64,000 nucleotides of DNA, taken from NCBI GenBank assembly GCA_018266075.1, contig JAFEBB010000009.1, forward strand, positions 1 to 64,000. The letters run 5' to 3'. A program made the translations under genes and the position numbers. The notes below the pieces were generated by a model. That model was not told the DNA's origin, ran no database searches, and was given only the letters and a program-made list of their open reading frames with translations. Source of the DNA: Deltaproteobacteria bacterium (GTDB lineage: Bacteria > Myxococcota > Myxococcia > Myxococcales > SZAS-1). The stretch's first letter is position 1. Every line of letters starts with the position of its first letter. Below, in pieces: positions 8,668-19,300 of the stretch.

Positions 8668-10215
8668 CTAGAGCCCGAAGACCATGCCCGCCGTGACACC
8701 GGGCTCGGGCACGAACTGGCCCTGCTGGTCGAGGTTCACGTGCGCGAAGGCCACGCCGCCCTCGAGCTCCACGGAGGCGTGATCGCCCAGCGAGTAGCGC
8801 GCGCTCGCGCGCGGGCCGACCATCAACGCGAAGCCCGCGCCCGCCTCCACGCCGTCCACGTGCTGCCACACCCAGCCCGGGCCGGCCTCGGCGCCCACGC
8901 CGAATGTTAACGAATTGGTTGCATGGATGGGGAACTGGTAGCCGACCTGGACGTTCGCGCCCATCTCGTCGACGCCGGCCGCGCTGCCGTAGGAGCCGTT
9001 CACGATCGCGTACAGGCCCTCCACGAAGCCCGGCTCCACTGCGACGCGCAGCCCGAGCCGGGGTCCCAGGTTCATGGCCACGCCGCTGCTCGCGCCGGCC
9101 GTGACGCCGATCTGCACGCGCGACGTCGCGGGCGGCGGCTCCTCCAGGCTCGTCGCCGCCTCGCCGCCTGGGCCCTTCATCGCGACTTTCGGAGCAGAGA
9201 GCGTCTCCAGCTCGGCGAAGTGCACCTCGCGCGTCTGGCCGGAGGCGAGCTCCACGCGCGTGCCCAGGCTCTTGCTGTGGGCGAAGGCGCGCACCGCGTA
9301 GTTGCCCGGCGAGAGCGCCAGGAAGCGGCTCGCTCCCGGGAGCAGCTCGGCCACGACCTGGTCGCGCGCGACGTCAATCACCAGCGCGCGATCGAGGCCG
9401 TCGGGCAGCACGAGTCCCGCCTTGGGCCGATCGAGTTGGGACAGCACCAGCTCGCCCTGGCCCGAGAGCTTGAAGTCGAAGGTCGGGTGCTGCGCGCCCT
9501 CGATGGTCACGGCCGTCGAGGAGACGGTGTGGTCGTACGCGTAGCGATAGGCCTCGGCGAGCGTGACCTGCTTGTCGCCCGAGGTGTCGGCCGCGCCGCG
9601 CAGGCCCGAGACGAGCGCGCTGGTGAAGTAGCTGCCTTGCAGCTCCGGCGACTCGAGCGCCACCTCGTCGGCCGCGGAGCTGGCCACGAAGGCGTCGCCG
9701 CTCGTGGAGAGGTCGTCGGCCAGGCGCATGGTGAACGCGGGCACCGCGTGGCCGCCCTTCTGGGCCACGGCCGCGCCGCTGCGGCAGGCGTCGATGATCT
9801 CCACCCGGACTTCCGCGCCGCTCTTGGCGAGCTCGCGCTTCAGGTCCACGAAGGAGAGCCGCTCACCGCCGAGCTCGATGGCCTCGCCGTCGGAGTGGCC
9901 CGAGTAATAGAAGATGAGCATCACCCGGTTCTCGGGGCGCTGGTGCAGCACGGCGATGCGCGCGGTGGCCTTGGCGATGGCGCCCTCGGTGTCCGCGAGC
10001 CGGCGGCCCTGGAGCACGAAGAGGTCGTCCTCGCTCACCTGGCCGACTTCCAACAGCGCGCGGGCGAACTTGCTCGCGTCGGCCTCGGCGTAGCGCAAGG
10101 GCGCCAAGGAGCCGTCGCCGGCGTTGTTGCCCATCACCACGGCCACGCGCTTGGTCTCCGCGAGGGCAGAGCTGGCGAGCAACACCGAGAGCAGGGCGGC
10201 GGCGGCGGTTCTCAT
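8668..10215 (-). CDS. Caspase-like (peptidase C14) protein with C-terminal barrel-like region
   Basis: The 515-residue protein has a signal peptide (cleavage after about SALA) and an N-terminal caspase/metacaspase fold. It carries the expected dyad, His107 in YYSGHSDG and Cys144 in DACRSG. After the protease domain there is a beta-rich middle (about 240-330), like PEGA/surface-attachment modules. The last 140 or so residues have alternating hydrophobic strands and a final aromatic-like MVFGL, suggesting an outer-membrane beta-barrel or a related envelope domain. It lies 12 nt downstream of an anti-sigma gene in a sigma/anti-sigma operon, so its expression is probably stress-controlled. Substrates are unknown. 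The dyad is intact, so activity is plausible. Confidence 0.78.
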   Translation of the reverse strand: MRTAAAALLSVLLASSALAETKRVAVVMGNNAGDGSLAPLRYAEADASKFARALLEVGQVSEDDLFVLQGRRLADTEGAIAKATARIAVLHQRPENRVMLIFYYSGHSDGEAIELGGERLSFVDLKRELAKSGAEVRVEIIDACRSGAAVAQKGGHAVPAFTMRLADDLSTSGDAFVASSAADEVALESPELQGSYFTSALVSGLRGAADTSGDKQVTLAEAYRYAYDHTVSSTAVTIEGAQHPTFDFKLSGQGELVLSQLDRPKAGLVLPDGLDRALVIDVARDQVVAELLPGASRFLALSPGNYAVRAFAHSKSLGTRVELASGQTREVHFAELETLSAPKVAMKGPGGEAATSLEEPPPATSRVQIGVTAGASSGVAMNLGPRLGLRVAVEPGFVEGLYAIVNGSYGSAAGVDEMGANVQVGYQFPIHATNSLTFGVGAEAGPGWVWQHVDGVEAGAGFALMVGPRASARYSLGDHASVELEGGVAFAHVNLDQQGQFVPEPGVTAGMVFGL

Positions 10216-10227
10216 GGGACCCCGACG

Positions 10228-10977
10228 TTACTTGGTGTTCTTGTCGAAGGTGAAGACCTGCAGCGAGGAATTCGCCGGCGCGGCGGGGGCCTCGGGGTTG
10301 GCCTTCAGCGCGCCGGAGAGCGAATCGAGCTCCAGCGGCTGGTGCGAGAAGAAGGCGTAGACGTGCTCCTTGCCTGGGGCGGCGTCGAGCTCGATGGCCA
10401 CGGGCAGCTGCTGCTTGCCGGCCACCAGCGCGGCGCTCTTCTTGCCCTCGGGCGGGTAGTACGCCGACACCGCGCCCGTCCCGTCGACCGAGGCGATGAG
10501 CAGGTACTCGTAGCCGCTGGGCTGCACCACGAACTGCAGCTTGTCGCCCGGCGCCACCTGGGCCTTCTGGGCCAGCTCCTTGGGCTGCTGGGCGCCCTGG
10601 GCGAGCGCGTAGATGCTCAGCACCGGGCCGCCCTTCACGCCCTCGTAGCGAACCGGGAGCCGGGTATCGACGCCCTGCTTCGGCAAGGCGATGAGGGCCA
10701 GGGTGGCCGCGCCCGCGAGGGCGAAGGCCGGGGCCATCCAGCGGCTGGGGTTCCAGAAGCTCGCGCCGCGCTGCACCCGGGCGCGCACCTGGTCCTGGGT
10801 GCGCGGCATGACGAACTGCGAGAAGTGCTGCATGTCGGCCTGCAGCGACTTGAGGTCATCGGCGCAGCGGGTGCAGCTGGCCAGGTGCGACTCGGCCTGC
10901 TGCTTGTCCTGCGCGGAGAGCGCGTTGATGGCGAGGCGGTCGAGGACGTCGGCCGCGAGGTGAGATTGCGCGTTCAT
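10228..10977 (-). CDS. Anti-sigma factor with N-terminal zinc-finger motif and DUF4384-like C-terminus
   Basis: In this 249-residue protein the first 40 residues carry the ZAS-type pattern H-x3-C-x2-C (SHLASCTRC), which binds zinc and grips ECF sigma factors. One predicted transmembrane helix (about 81-99, APAFALAGAATLALIAL) separates it from a 130-residue periplasmic part. That part resembles DUF4384, a domain often found beside caspase-like proteins. Its ATG overlaps the sigma factor stop by 4 nt (10974-10977), the usual translational coupling of a sigma/anti-sigma pair. I infer that the periplasmic domain senses the envelope signal. Confidence 0.8.
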   Translation of the reverse strand: MNAQSHLAADVLDRLAINALSAQDKQQAESHLASCTRCADDLKSLQADMQHFSQFVMPRTQDQVRARVQRGASFWNPSRWMAPAFALAGAATLALIALPKQGVDTRLPVRYEGVKGGPVLSIYALAQGAQQPKELAQKAQVAPGDKLQFVVQPSGYEYLLIASVDGTGAVSAYYPPEGKKSAALVAGKQQLPVAIELDAAPGKEHVYAFFSHQPLELDSLSGALKANPEAPAAPANSSLQVFTFDKNTK

Positions 10978-11477
10978 GCTGCACCTCCCGGAGCCTCGCG
11001 GACCATGAACTTCTTGGCCCGCTCGGCGAACTCTTGAAGCCGATTGATGACCGTCCGTCGCGACACGTTCAAAAGCTTGGCGATCTGCTCCTGCTCCATC
11101 CCGTCCACGTGGTACAGCAGCGCGGGCGCCCGGAGCTTCTCCGGGGTGCGGCCGAGCAGCTTCATCACCAGGTCGCGATCCTCGATGCGCAGGTCGGTGG
11201 GCGCGTCCTCGGCGGGCATGCGCTCATCCGGCTCGCTCTCCTCACCGCGCACGGACTTCCGGCGCATCAGGTCGAGGCAATAGTTGGTGGAGATGCGGTA
11301 CATCCACGCGAGCGCCTCGTCGTCGCTGGGGGCGCGGTCCAGATGTTTGTAAACGCGCACGAAGACCTCCTGCGTGGCGTCTTCGGCAAGCGCCGGATCA
11401 CGAAGGAGCCGGCGGCACCGCGCGAAAATGAGCGGTCCGAAGCGTCGATAGAGGTCGGTGAGCCGGTCTTCGGCCAT
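10974..11477 (-). CDS. ECF-type RNA polymerase sigma factor
   Basis: This 167-residue sigma-70 family protein of extracytoplasmic-function type has region 2 near the start (LIFARCRRLLRDPALAEDATQEVFVR is spread over about 17-42; DATQEVF is the hallmark). Region 4 sits at about 125-155, with the helix-turn-helix EQIAKLLNVSRRTVINRL in two pieces. It probably directs transcription of its own operon, which continues with the anti-sigma factor, a caspase-like protease and an oxidoreductase. The 120 nt upstream of the ATG should contain the autoregulated promoter, but I could not identify a convincing GGAAC/CGTC pair there. Confidence 0.88.
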   Translation of the reverse strand: MAEDRLTDLYRRFGPLIFARCRRLLRDPALAEDATQEVFVRVYKHLDRAPSDDEALAWMYRISTNYCLDLMRRKSVRGEESEPDERMPAEDAPTDLRIEDRDLVMKLLGRTPEKLRAPALLYHVDGMEQEQIAKLLNVSRRTVINRLQEFAERAKKFMVREAPGGAA

Positions 11478-11597
11478 CGGGGCCTGGTCTGTCCGGCGTG
11501 ACCGTCCTCACAAACTGGAACGGGCCACCCGGGAGGGAAGTGCAAATGAAAATTTCCGGGAGCTTACCTACATTGTGGGACAGCCCCAAGTTCGCAA

Positions 11598-13166
11598 TTA
11601 CTGGGCACCGAAGTGGGCGATCCCGCGGGGATCGTAGATGACGCTCTGGTCGCCGACCGCGCAGCCGTTCTGGTTGATGCCCGGCCCCGGGCCGAGCGGG
11701 TAGAGGGTCTGGGGGTCAATCGTCCAGCCGCAGCCGCTCCAGACCGAGAGGAGGATGTTGTCGCCGAAGCCGGTCAGGGCGCGGAAGCCGTAGGAGTTGT
11801 TGGTGCGGTCGTTGACGGCGTTCGAGGGGTGCACGGTGCCGCGGAGGAAGTTGAACGTGGAGGCGTCGAAGGCGCCGAGGTCCGAGTCGTTGTCGTCGTC
11901 GTTGGTGTTGGCCACGTACAGCGTGTTCTGGCCGTCCCACCAGACATCGGCCAGCGCCATCTCGTTGAAGCTGGGGTCCGAGCAGCCCTGGCCGGAGACG
12001 CAGGTCTTCATGTCCAGCGGCACGTAGTTGCCCACGGTGCTGCCTGCCGGGAACACGGCGATGTAGGGAGGCGCGTGCTGGTAGCCGTTGGCCACGATGA
12101 TCTCGCCGCCGGGTCCGAGCGTGCTGCCCATGGGCACCCAGGTCACCGAGCTCTGGTTGGTGGGCGCGGGGACCTCGTCGTAGTAGGCGCCGTTGGACGT
12201 GAACCGGTACAGGTGCCCGGCGGAGAACGCGCTCTCGTTGACGGAGACCCAGATCTTGCCGTCCGGTGCTTGGGTGGCGCCCCAGGGCATCATCTCGCAG
12301 CCGCCGCCGCTGGAGCAGCCGGGGTAGAGCGTGTTCGAGCTGGCGTCGGTGGCGTCGAAGGTGTGGACGAGCTGGCCGTTGCGGTCGACCTCGACGATGA
12401 AGCCGGTGCCCACCGTGTCGTTCCAGCCGCCGATGAGGATGTCGCCGTTCGGCAGGTTGGCGACCATGTTGGGGCGGCCGCTGAAGGCTGCGCCCGCGAA
12501 GAGGCCCTTGTCGGTGGCGGCGGAGCTGTAGACCTCCACGAGCCCCCGGTAGTGGTCGGCGATGACCGAGTTGCCCAGCACAGGCAGGGTGACCACCGCC
12601 TGGGCGTTCTGCTCGTCGCACAGGTTGGCGGTGATGGTGATGCTCACCTGCGTGTCGGCGAAGGTGTTGGGCACCTGGGCGTCGCTGAGGCCCACGGTCA
12701 CGACATCCGGTGCGCTGCGGCCGTCGACGGTGAAGTAGCCCAGCGCGTCCTGGCCGGAAAAAGAGCTCGGCGTCTCCGTGTTGCCGGTGAGCGTGCAGCC
12801 CAGGTGCACGTCGGAGCCGAGCGGGAGCCAGGTGGTGAGCCCGTCGCTGCGGCTGCAGGAGAGCGTCGGCGCCGCGCCCGCGTGCGTGCAGTTGGCGCCC
12901 GTCGTCGAGCCGCTGGTGCTCGTGCTGGTCGTGCTGCTCGTGCCGGTGCTGCCCGAGCCGGTGGTGTTGCTGGAGGTGGTGCTGGACGTGCCGCTGCTGT
13001 TCCCGGTGCCGTTCCCGCTGCCGTGCGTGGTCGTCCCCATGGAGCCGGTGACGGCGGTGGTGCCCTCGTCGACGTGGTCGCGGGGCGCGCTCCACAGCCC
13101 CTCGTCGTTGCAGGCGCAGAGGCCCACCACGAGGACGGCCAAGCTGGCTGGTCCCAGGCGCGACAT
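11598..13166 (-). CDS. Stalked surface lipoprotein with beta-propeller-like body
   Basis: The 522-residue protein has a lipoprotein signal (VVGLCAC, Cys at about 19) followed by a Ser/Thr/Gly/Asn-rich stalk of about 60 residues. The remaining 420 residues contain repeated blades such as NGDILIGGW, DGKIWVSVN and QNTLYVANT, typical of NHL/SMP-30-like beta-propellers. Eight or so scattered cysteines could form disulfides. Several other lipoproteins in this window share the same kind of stalk. No enzymatic motif is recognisable; binding or scaffold roles at the cell surface are possible. Confidence 0.65.
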   Translation of the reverse strand: MSRLGPASLAVLVVGLCACNDEGLWSAPRDHVDEGTTAVTGSMGTTTHGSGNGTGNSSGTSSTTSSNTTGSGSTGTSSTTSTSTSGSTTGANCTHAGAAPTLSCSRSDGLTTWLPLGSDVHLGCTLTGNTETPSSFSGQDALGYFTVDGRSAPDVVTVGLSDAQVPNTFADTQVSITITANLCDEQNAQAVVTLPVLGNSVIADHYRGLVEVYSSAATDKGLFAGAAFSGRPNMVANLPNGDILIGGWNDTVGTGFIVEVDRNGQLVHTFDATDASSNTLYPGCSSGGGCEMMPWGATQAPDGKIWVSVNESAFSAGHLYRFTSNGAYYDEVPAPTNQSSVTWVPMGSTLGPGGEIIVANGYQHAPPYIAVFPAGSTVGNYVPLDMKTCVSGQGCSDPSFNEMALADVWWDGQNTLYVANTNDDDNDSDLGAFDASTFNFLRGTVHPSNAVNDRTNNSYGFRALTGFGDNILLSVWSGCGWTIDPQTLYPLGPGPGINQNGCAVGDQSVIYDPRGIAHFGAQ

Positions 13167-13230
13167 CCCGTCCGTCTATCTTCAACCGCCGTGGCCTCGC
13201 AAGGTACCCAGGGGTGGCGTTACCCCAGCG

Positions 13231-16200
13231 TCACGCAGACGCCTCCGCCGACGAGACGAACAGGCTGCGCAGAAACTTCTTCAGCCCCTCCATGGCCAGG
13301 TAGATGACCGGGGTGGTGAAGAGGGTGATCAGCTGCGAGAGCGCCAGGCCGCCGATGATGGTGATGCCCAGCGGCCGGCGCAGCTCGGCGCCCATGCCGG
13401 TGCCCAGCGCCAGCGGCAGGGCGCCGAGCATGGCCGCGAGCGTCGTCATCAGAATCGGCCGGAAGCGGCGCACACACGCCTCGTAGATGGCTTCGCGCGG
13501 CGGCAGGTGCTGCTCGCGCTCCACCTCGACGGCGAAGTCGATCATCATGATCGCGTTCTTCTTCACGATGCCGATGAGCAGCACCAGGCCGATGAGCGCG
13601 ATGATCGAGAGCTCGGTGCCCGTGAGCAGCAGCGCGAGCAGCGCGCCCAGGCCGGCCGAGGGCAGCGTCGAGAGGATCGTGATGGGGTGGATGAGGCTCT
13701 CGTAGAGCATCCCCAGCACGATGTAGACGGCGATGAGCGCCGCTGCGATGAGGAACGGCTGCGTGGCCAGCGAGTCCTGGAAGGCCTGCGCGGTGCCCGA
13801 GAAGCCGGAGATGATGCTCGCGGGCATGCCGATGGAGAGCTGGGTCGCGCTGACCTCTTTGACCGCGTCGCCGATGGAGCTGCCCGGATCGAGGTTGAAC
13901 GACACGGTGATCGACGGGAACTGGCCCTGGTGGTTCACCGCCAGTGAAGTCGTGCCGCGGCTGATCTTGGCGATGGACTCGAGCGGCACCGGGCCGTTGG
14001 GGCTCTTCACGTAGATGCTGTGCAGTGCCTCCGGGCCCTGCTGCAGCGAGGGCGGCACCTCGAGCACCACGCGGTACTGGTTGAGCTGCGTGTAGTTCAC
14101 CGAGACTTGTTGTTGGCCGAAGGCGTCGTAGAGCGCCGCGTCCACGTCCTTGGGCGTGATGCCCAGGCGCGCCGCCGAGTCGCGATCGATGTCCACGTTG
14201 AGCAGGAGCCCGTCGGTGTCCTGATCCGTGTTCACGTCCTTGAGCAGCTTGGAGCCGCGCAGCGCCTTCACCAGCTTGGGCGCCCAGGTGTTGAGCTCGT
14301 CCAGGTTCGCGCCCTGGAGCGTGAACTGGTACTGCGACTTCGCCGAGCGGCCGCCCACGCGGATGTCCTGCGCGCTCTGCATGAACGCCTTGATGCCAGG
14401 GATGGCCGCGAGCTTGGGCCGCAGCCGCGCGACGACGGCGTCTGCGCTGACCTTGCGCTGCGGCTTGGGCTTGAGGCCCACGAAGACCGTGCCCGAGTTG
14501 CCGCCGCCGCGGCCGCCGCCGAGGAACGAGACGGCCTGGTCCACGTCGGGATCCGCGGCGACGATCGCGTTCACCTTCTCCTGCAGCGCCTTCATGGCCG
14601 GGAAGCTCACGTCATCGGGGGCTTGTGTGGAGCCCATGAGCTGGCCGGCGTCCTGCTGCGGGAAGAGGCCCTTGGGAATGGCGATGTACAGGTAGGTCGT
14701 GAGCCCGACCGTGCCGAGCGTGACCAGCAGCGCCAGCGCGCTGTGGTTGAGCACCCAGCTCAGCGCGCGCGCGTAGGCGGAGAGGATGGCGTTGAAGCCG
14801 TTCTCCACGGCCATGTAGAGCCGGCCGTGCTTCTCGGCGTGCGGGTTCTTGAGCAGCCGCGAGCACATCATGGGCGTGAGGGTGAGCGAGACCAGCGCCG
14901 AGATCGCGATCGACACGCTCAGGGTGATCGTGAACTCGCGCAGCAGGCGCCCCACCACGCCGCCCATGAGCAAGATGGGGATGAACACCGCCAGCAGCGA
15001 GCAGGTGATGGAGACAATCGTGAAACCAATTTGTTTCGCGCCGCGGAGCGCCGCCTGGATGGGCGACATGCCTTCTTCGATGAAGCGGGTGATGTTCTCC
15101 GTGACCACGATGGCGTCGTCGACCACGAAGCCCGTGGCGATGGTCAGCGCCATGAGCGAAAGGCTGTCGAGGCTGTAGTTCAGGAAGTACATCGCCCCGA
15201 AGGTGCCGAGCAGCGAGAGCGGCACCGCGACGCTGGGGATCAACGTCGCGCGGCCGCTGCGCAAGAACACAAAGACCACGGCCACCACCAGGAGAACGGC
15301 GATGAGGAGCGTGACCTCCACGTCATGCACCGACGCGCGGATGCTCTGGGCGCGGTCGGTGGCGACGTTGACGTGAATCGCCGGCGAGATCGACGACGCG
15401 AGCTGCGGCAGCAGCGCTTTCACGTTGTCGATGGTCTCGATGATGTTCGCGGAGGGCTGCTTGCGAATGATCATCAGCACCGAGCGGGTTCCCGTGGTCC
15501 ACGCGGCCACGCGCTGGTTCTCGACGTCGTCGAACACGGCGGCCACATCGCCGAGCCGCACCGCCGAGCCGTTCTTGTAGCTGATGATCACCTGCTTGTA
15601 CTCGTCGGCCTTGGTGAGCTGGTCCGTCGCGTCGACGGCGAGCGCGTGGCCCTGCGCATCGAGCGCGCCCTTGGGCTGATCGACCGATGACGTGGTCAAT
15701 GCGCTCTTCACGTCCTCGAGCGTCAGGCCCATGCCGGCGAGCGTGGTCGGATCCGCTTGGACGCGCACCGCAGGCTGCATGCCGCCGCCCACCATCACCT
15801 GGCCCACGCCGGGCACCTGGGAGATCTTCTGCGCGAGGATGGAGTTGGCGACGTCGTAGATCTGGCCAAGCTGCACGGTGTTCGAAGTCAAAGACAGGAT
15901 CAGGATCGGCGCGTCGGCCGGGTTCACCTTGCGGAAGTTGGGGCGCGTGGGGAGGTTGCCGGGCAGATCGGCGCTGGCGGCGTTGATGGCGGCCTGCACG
16001 TCGCGCGCGGCGGCCTCCACGTCGCGCGTGAGATCGAACTGGAGCGTGATGTTGGTGGAGCCGAGCGAGCTGCTCGAGGTCATCTCCGTCACGCCGGCGA
16101 TGCGTCCCAGGCGGCGCTCGAGCGGCGTGGCCACGGCAGCCGCCATGGTCTCGGGGCTCGCGCCGGGCAGGCCGGCCGAGACGGAGATGGTGGGAAAGTC

Positions 16201-16320
16201 CACCGCCGGCAGCGACGCCACCGGCAGGGCGCGGTAGGCCACCACACCCGCGAGCATCACCGCCACCGACAAGAGCGTGGTGGCGATGGGCCGCTGGATG
16301 AAAGGCGCCGAGAGGTTCAT
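13231..16320 (-). CDS. mdtC: RND multidrug efflux permease, MdtC-like
   Basis: The 1029-residue inner-membrane RND transporter has the internal two-fold repeat of the family: a first transmembrane helix at 10-30, two large periplasmic porter segments and helix clusters near 335-530 and 860-1010. The helix 4 proton-relay sequence ATGFVVDDAIVVTEN is intact. It is the third gene of an adaptor-permease-permease operon, and its ATG overlaps the preceding permease by 4 nt (16317-16320). Two adjacent, similar but non-identical permeases indicate a heterotrimeric MdtBC-type pump, as in E. coli, exporting bile salts, novobiocin-like drugs or native secondary metabolites. Assignment as MdtC rather than MdtB rests on gene order. 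Confidence 0.85.
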   Translation of the reverse strand: MNLSAPFIQRPIATTLLSVAVMLAGVVAYRALPVASLPAVDFPTISVSAGLPGASPETMAAAVATPLERRLGRIAGVTEMTSSSSLGSTNITLQFDLTRDVEAAARDVQAAINAASADLPGNLPTRPNFRKVNPADAPILILSLTSNTVQLGQIYDVANSILAQKISQVPGVGQVMVGGGMQPAVRVQADPTTLAGMGLTLEDVKSALTTSSVDQPKGALDAQGHALAVDATDQLTKADEYKQVIISYKNGSAVRLGDVAAVFDDVENQRVAAWTTGTRSVLMIIRKQPSANIIETIDNVKALLPQLASSISPAIHVNVATDRAQSIRASVHDVEVTLLIAVLLVVAVVFVFLRSGRATLIPSVAVPLSLLGTFGAMYFLNYSLDSLSLMALTIATGFVVDDAIVVTENITRFIEEGMSPIQAALRGAKQIGFTIVSITCSLLAVFIPILLMGGVVGRLLREFTITLSVSIAISALVSLTLTPMMCSRLLKNPHAEKHGRLYMAVENGFNAILSAYARALSWVLNHSALALLVTLGTVGLTTYLYIAIPKGLFPQQDAGQLMGSTQAPDDVSFPAMKALQEKVNAIVAADPDVDQAVSFLGGGRGGGNSGTVFVGLKPKPQRKVSADAVVARLRPKLAAIPGIKAFMQSAQDIRVGGRSAKSQYQFTLQGANLDELNTWAPKLVKALRGSKLLKDVNTDQDTDGLLLNVDIDRDSAARLGITPKDVDAALYDAFGQQQVSVNYTQLNQYRVVLEVPPSLQQGPEALHSIYVKSPNGPVPLESIAKISRGTTSLAVNHQGQFPSITVSFNLDPGSSIGDAVKEVSATQLSIGMPASIISGFSGTAQAFQDSLATQPFLIAAALIAVYIVLGMLYESLIHPITILSTLPSAGLGALLALLLTGTELSIIALIGLVLLIGIVKKNAIMMIDFAVEVEREQHLPPREAIYEACVRRFRPILMTTLAAMLGALPLALGTGMGAELRRPLGITIIGGLALSQLITLFTTPVIYLAMEGLKKFLRSLFVSSAEASA

Positions 16321-19300
16321 GCAGCGCTCTCGGGCTCGGCCTCGTGCGGCGGCGCCTTGTTGTCGGCGTGCGGCGCGGCGTCAGCGAGGCCGAGCGCGCG
16401 CGCCAGCTTGTCCATGTAGAGGTAGATGACCGGCGTGGTGAAGAGCGTGAGGATCTGCGAGATCACCAGCCCGCCGACGATGCTGATGCCGAGTGGTCGA
16501 CGCAGCTCGGAGCCGGTGCCGTGCTCGAGCGCGAGCGGCAGGCCGCCGAGCAGCGCCGCGAGCGTGGTCATCATGATTGGCCGGAAGCGCAAGAGGCACG
16601 CCTGGTGGATCGCCTCGACGGGCCCGAGGCCCTTGTCGCGCGTCGCTTCGATGGCGAAGTCGATCATCATGATCGCGTTCTTCTTCACGATGCCGATGAG
16701 CAGGATCACGCCGATGAGCGAGATGATGCTGAACTCGGTGCCGCACAGCATCAGCGCGAGCAGCGCGCCCACGCCCGCGGACGGCAGCGTCGAGAGAATC
16801 GTGATCGGGTGGATGTAGCTCTCGTAGAGCACGCCGAGCACGATGTAGACGGTGATCAGCGCCGCGAGGATCAGCGCGGGCTCGCTCGCGAGCGACTGCA
16901 GGAACGCCTGCACCGAGCCGACGTAGGTGGGATGCAGGCCGGGCGGCGCGCCCATCTTGGCCATGCTGTCGTCGATGGCTTGCACGGCCTGGCCCAGCGA
17001 TGCGCCGTGGCCGAGGTTGAAGGAGATGGTCACCGACGGGAACTGGCCCTGGTGGTGCACGGCCGGCGGCGCCGTGCCCTTGATGAACTTGGCCACGGCC
17101 GAGAGCGGCACGGATTCGCCGGTCGCGGCGTGCACGTAGATGCGGTTGAGCGCGTCGGCGTCATCGCGGGCTTCGGGCTTCACCTCGAGGATCACGCGGT
17201 ACTGGTTGAGCTGCGTGAAGATCGTCGAGACGAGCCGCTGGCCGAACGCGTCGTAGAGCGTGTCGTCGATCTGCTGCGTGGTCACGCCGAGCCGCGCGGC
17301 CGAGTCGCGATCGATCTGCACTTGAAGTTGCGGCGCGGGATCCTGCAGGTCGCTCGCGACATCCGCGAGCTCGGGCCGCTCGCGCAGCTTCGCTTGAACC
17401 ATGGGAGCCCATGTTTCGAGCTCCTTGGCGTCGGCGTCCTCAAGCGTGAACTGGTATTGCGTACGCGAGACGCGCGCGTCGATCTGCAAGTCCTGCACGG
17501 CCTGCAGGTAGAGCGAGATGCCGCCCACGGCCGCGGCCTTCTGCTGCAAGCGCGGCAGGATCTCCTCGATGGTCTCGTTTCGCTCGCCGCGCGGCTTCAG
17601 GGTGATCGAGAGTCGGCCGCTGTTGGGCGTCTCGTTGGTGCCGTCGGAGCCGATGAACGAGGCCACGCTCACCACGGCCGGATCGGTCTGCACCGCGTTC
17701 GCGACGGCGCTCTGCAGATCCATCATCCGCGAGAAGCTCACGTCGACCGGCGCCTCGGTCACGCCGAGGATCATCCCGGTGTCCTGCTCGGGGAAGAAGC
17801 CCTTGGGAATCACGATCGCGAGGTAAGCGGTGAACGCGACCGTGCCGAGCGTGACGAGCAGCGTGAACCGCTGGTGCGCGAGCACCCACTTGAGGCCGGC
17901 GTCGTAGAGCCGCGCGATCGCGTTCCAGCCGTCCTCGGTCAGCTTGTAGAACTTGCCCTGGTGCGCGGCGTTGTGCGGCTCGAGCAGGTGCGCGCACATC
18001 ATCGCGGTGAGCGTGAGCGAGAGCACCGCCGACACGCCGATGCTCACCGCGAGCGTGACCGCGAACTCGCGGAAGAGCCGGCCGATGAGGCCGCTCATGA
18101 AGAGCAACGGGATCAGCACCGCCACCAGCGACACGGTGAGCGAGATGATCGTGAAACCAATTTGTTTCGAACCCTTGAGCGCGGCCTCGAAGGGCGAGTC
18201 GCCTTCTTCGATGTAGCGCGCGATGTTCTCGATCATCACGATGGCGTCGTCGACGACAAAGCCCGTGGCGATCGTCAGCGCCATCAGCGAGAGGTTGTTG
18301 AGGCTGTAGCCCAGCAGGTACATCACGCCGAAGGTGCCGATGAGCGAGAGCGGCACGGCGATGCCGGGGATGATCGTCGCGCGCGCGCTGCGCAGGAACA
18401 GGAAAATCACCATCACCACCAACGTGACGGTGAGCAGCAGCGTCACCTGCACGTCGTCCACGCTGGCGCGGACGGTCTCGGTGCGGTCGCTGAGGATGTC
18501 GATCTTGAGGCCCTGCGGCAGCGCCGCGGAGAGCTTGGGCAAGAGCTTCTTCACGCTCTCCGCGACCTGAATCACGTTCGCGCCGGGCTGGCGCTGCACG
18601 TTCAGGATGATGGCGCGCTTTCCATTGGCCCAGCCGGCGAGCTGCGCGTTCTCCACGCCGTCGATGACATTCGAGACGTCGGACACGCGGATCGCCGCGC
18701 CGTTCTTGTACGCGAGCACCAGCGGCTTGAACGCGTCGGCCTTGAAGAGCTGATCGTTGGTGGCGAGCGTGTAGTCCTGCCGGGCGCCGTCGAGGTTGCC
18801 CTTGGGCTGGTTGACGTTGGCGGCCACGAGCGCGTTGCGCACGTCCTCCAGCGTGAGGCTCGCGCCCGCGAGCGCCTCCGGATCCACCTGCACGCGCACG
18901 GCTGGCTTCTGGCCGCCGTTCAGCGTCACCAGGCCCACGCCCGACACCTGCGAAATCTTCTGCGCGAGGATCGAGTCGGCCTCGTCGTCGACTTGATCGA
19001 GCGGCAGCGAGTCCGAGCGCACCGCGAGCGTGAGGATCGGCGTGTCGGCGGGGTTGCTCTTCGAATACGTCGGCGGCGCGGGCAGGGTGCGCGGCAACAA
19101 GTTCGAGGCCGCGTTGATCGCTGCTTGGACGTCTTGTTCGGCGGCGTCGATGCTTCGGTCGAGCGAGAACTGCAGCGTGATCTGCGAGCTGCCAAAGCTC
19201 GACACGCTCGTCATCGACGACAGCGACGGGATCTGTCCGAACTGGCGCTCCAGCGGCGTGGTGACCGTGGCGGCCATCGTCTCGCCGCTCGCGCCGGGCA

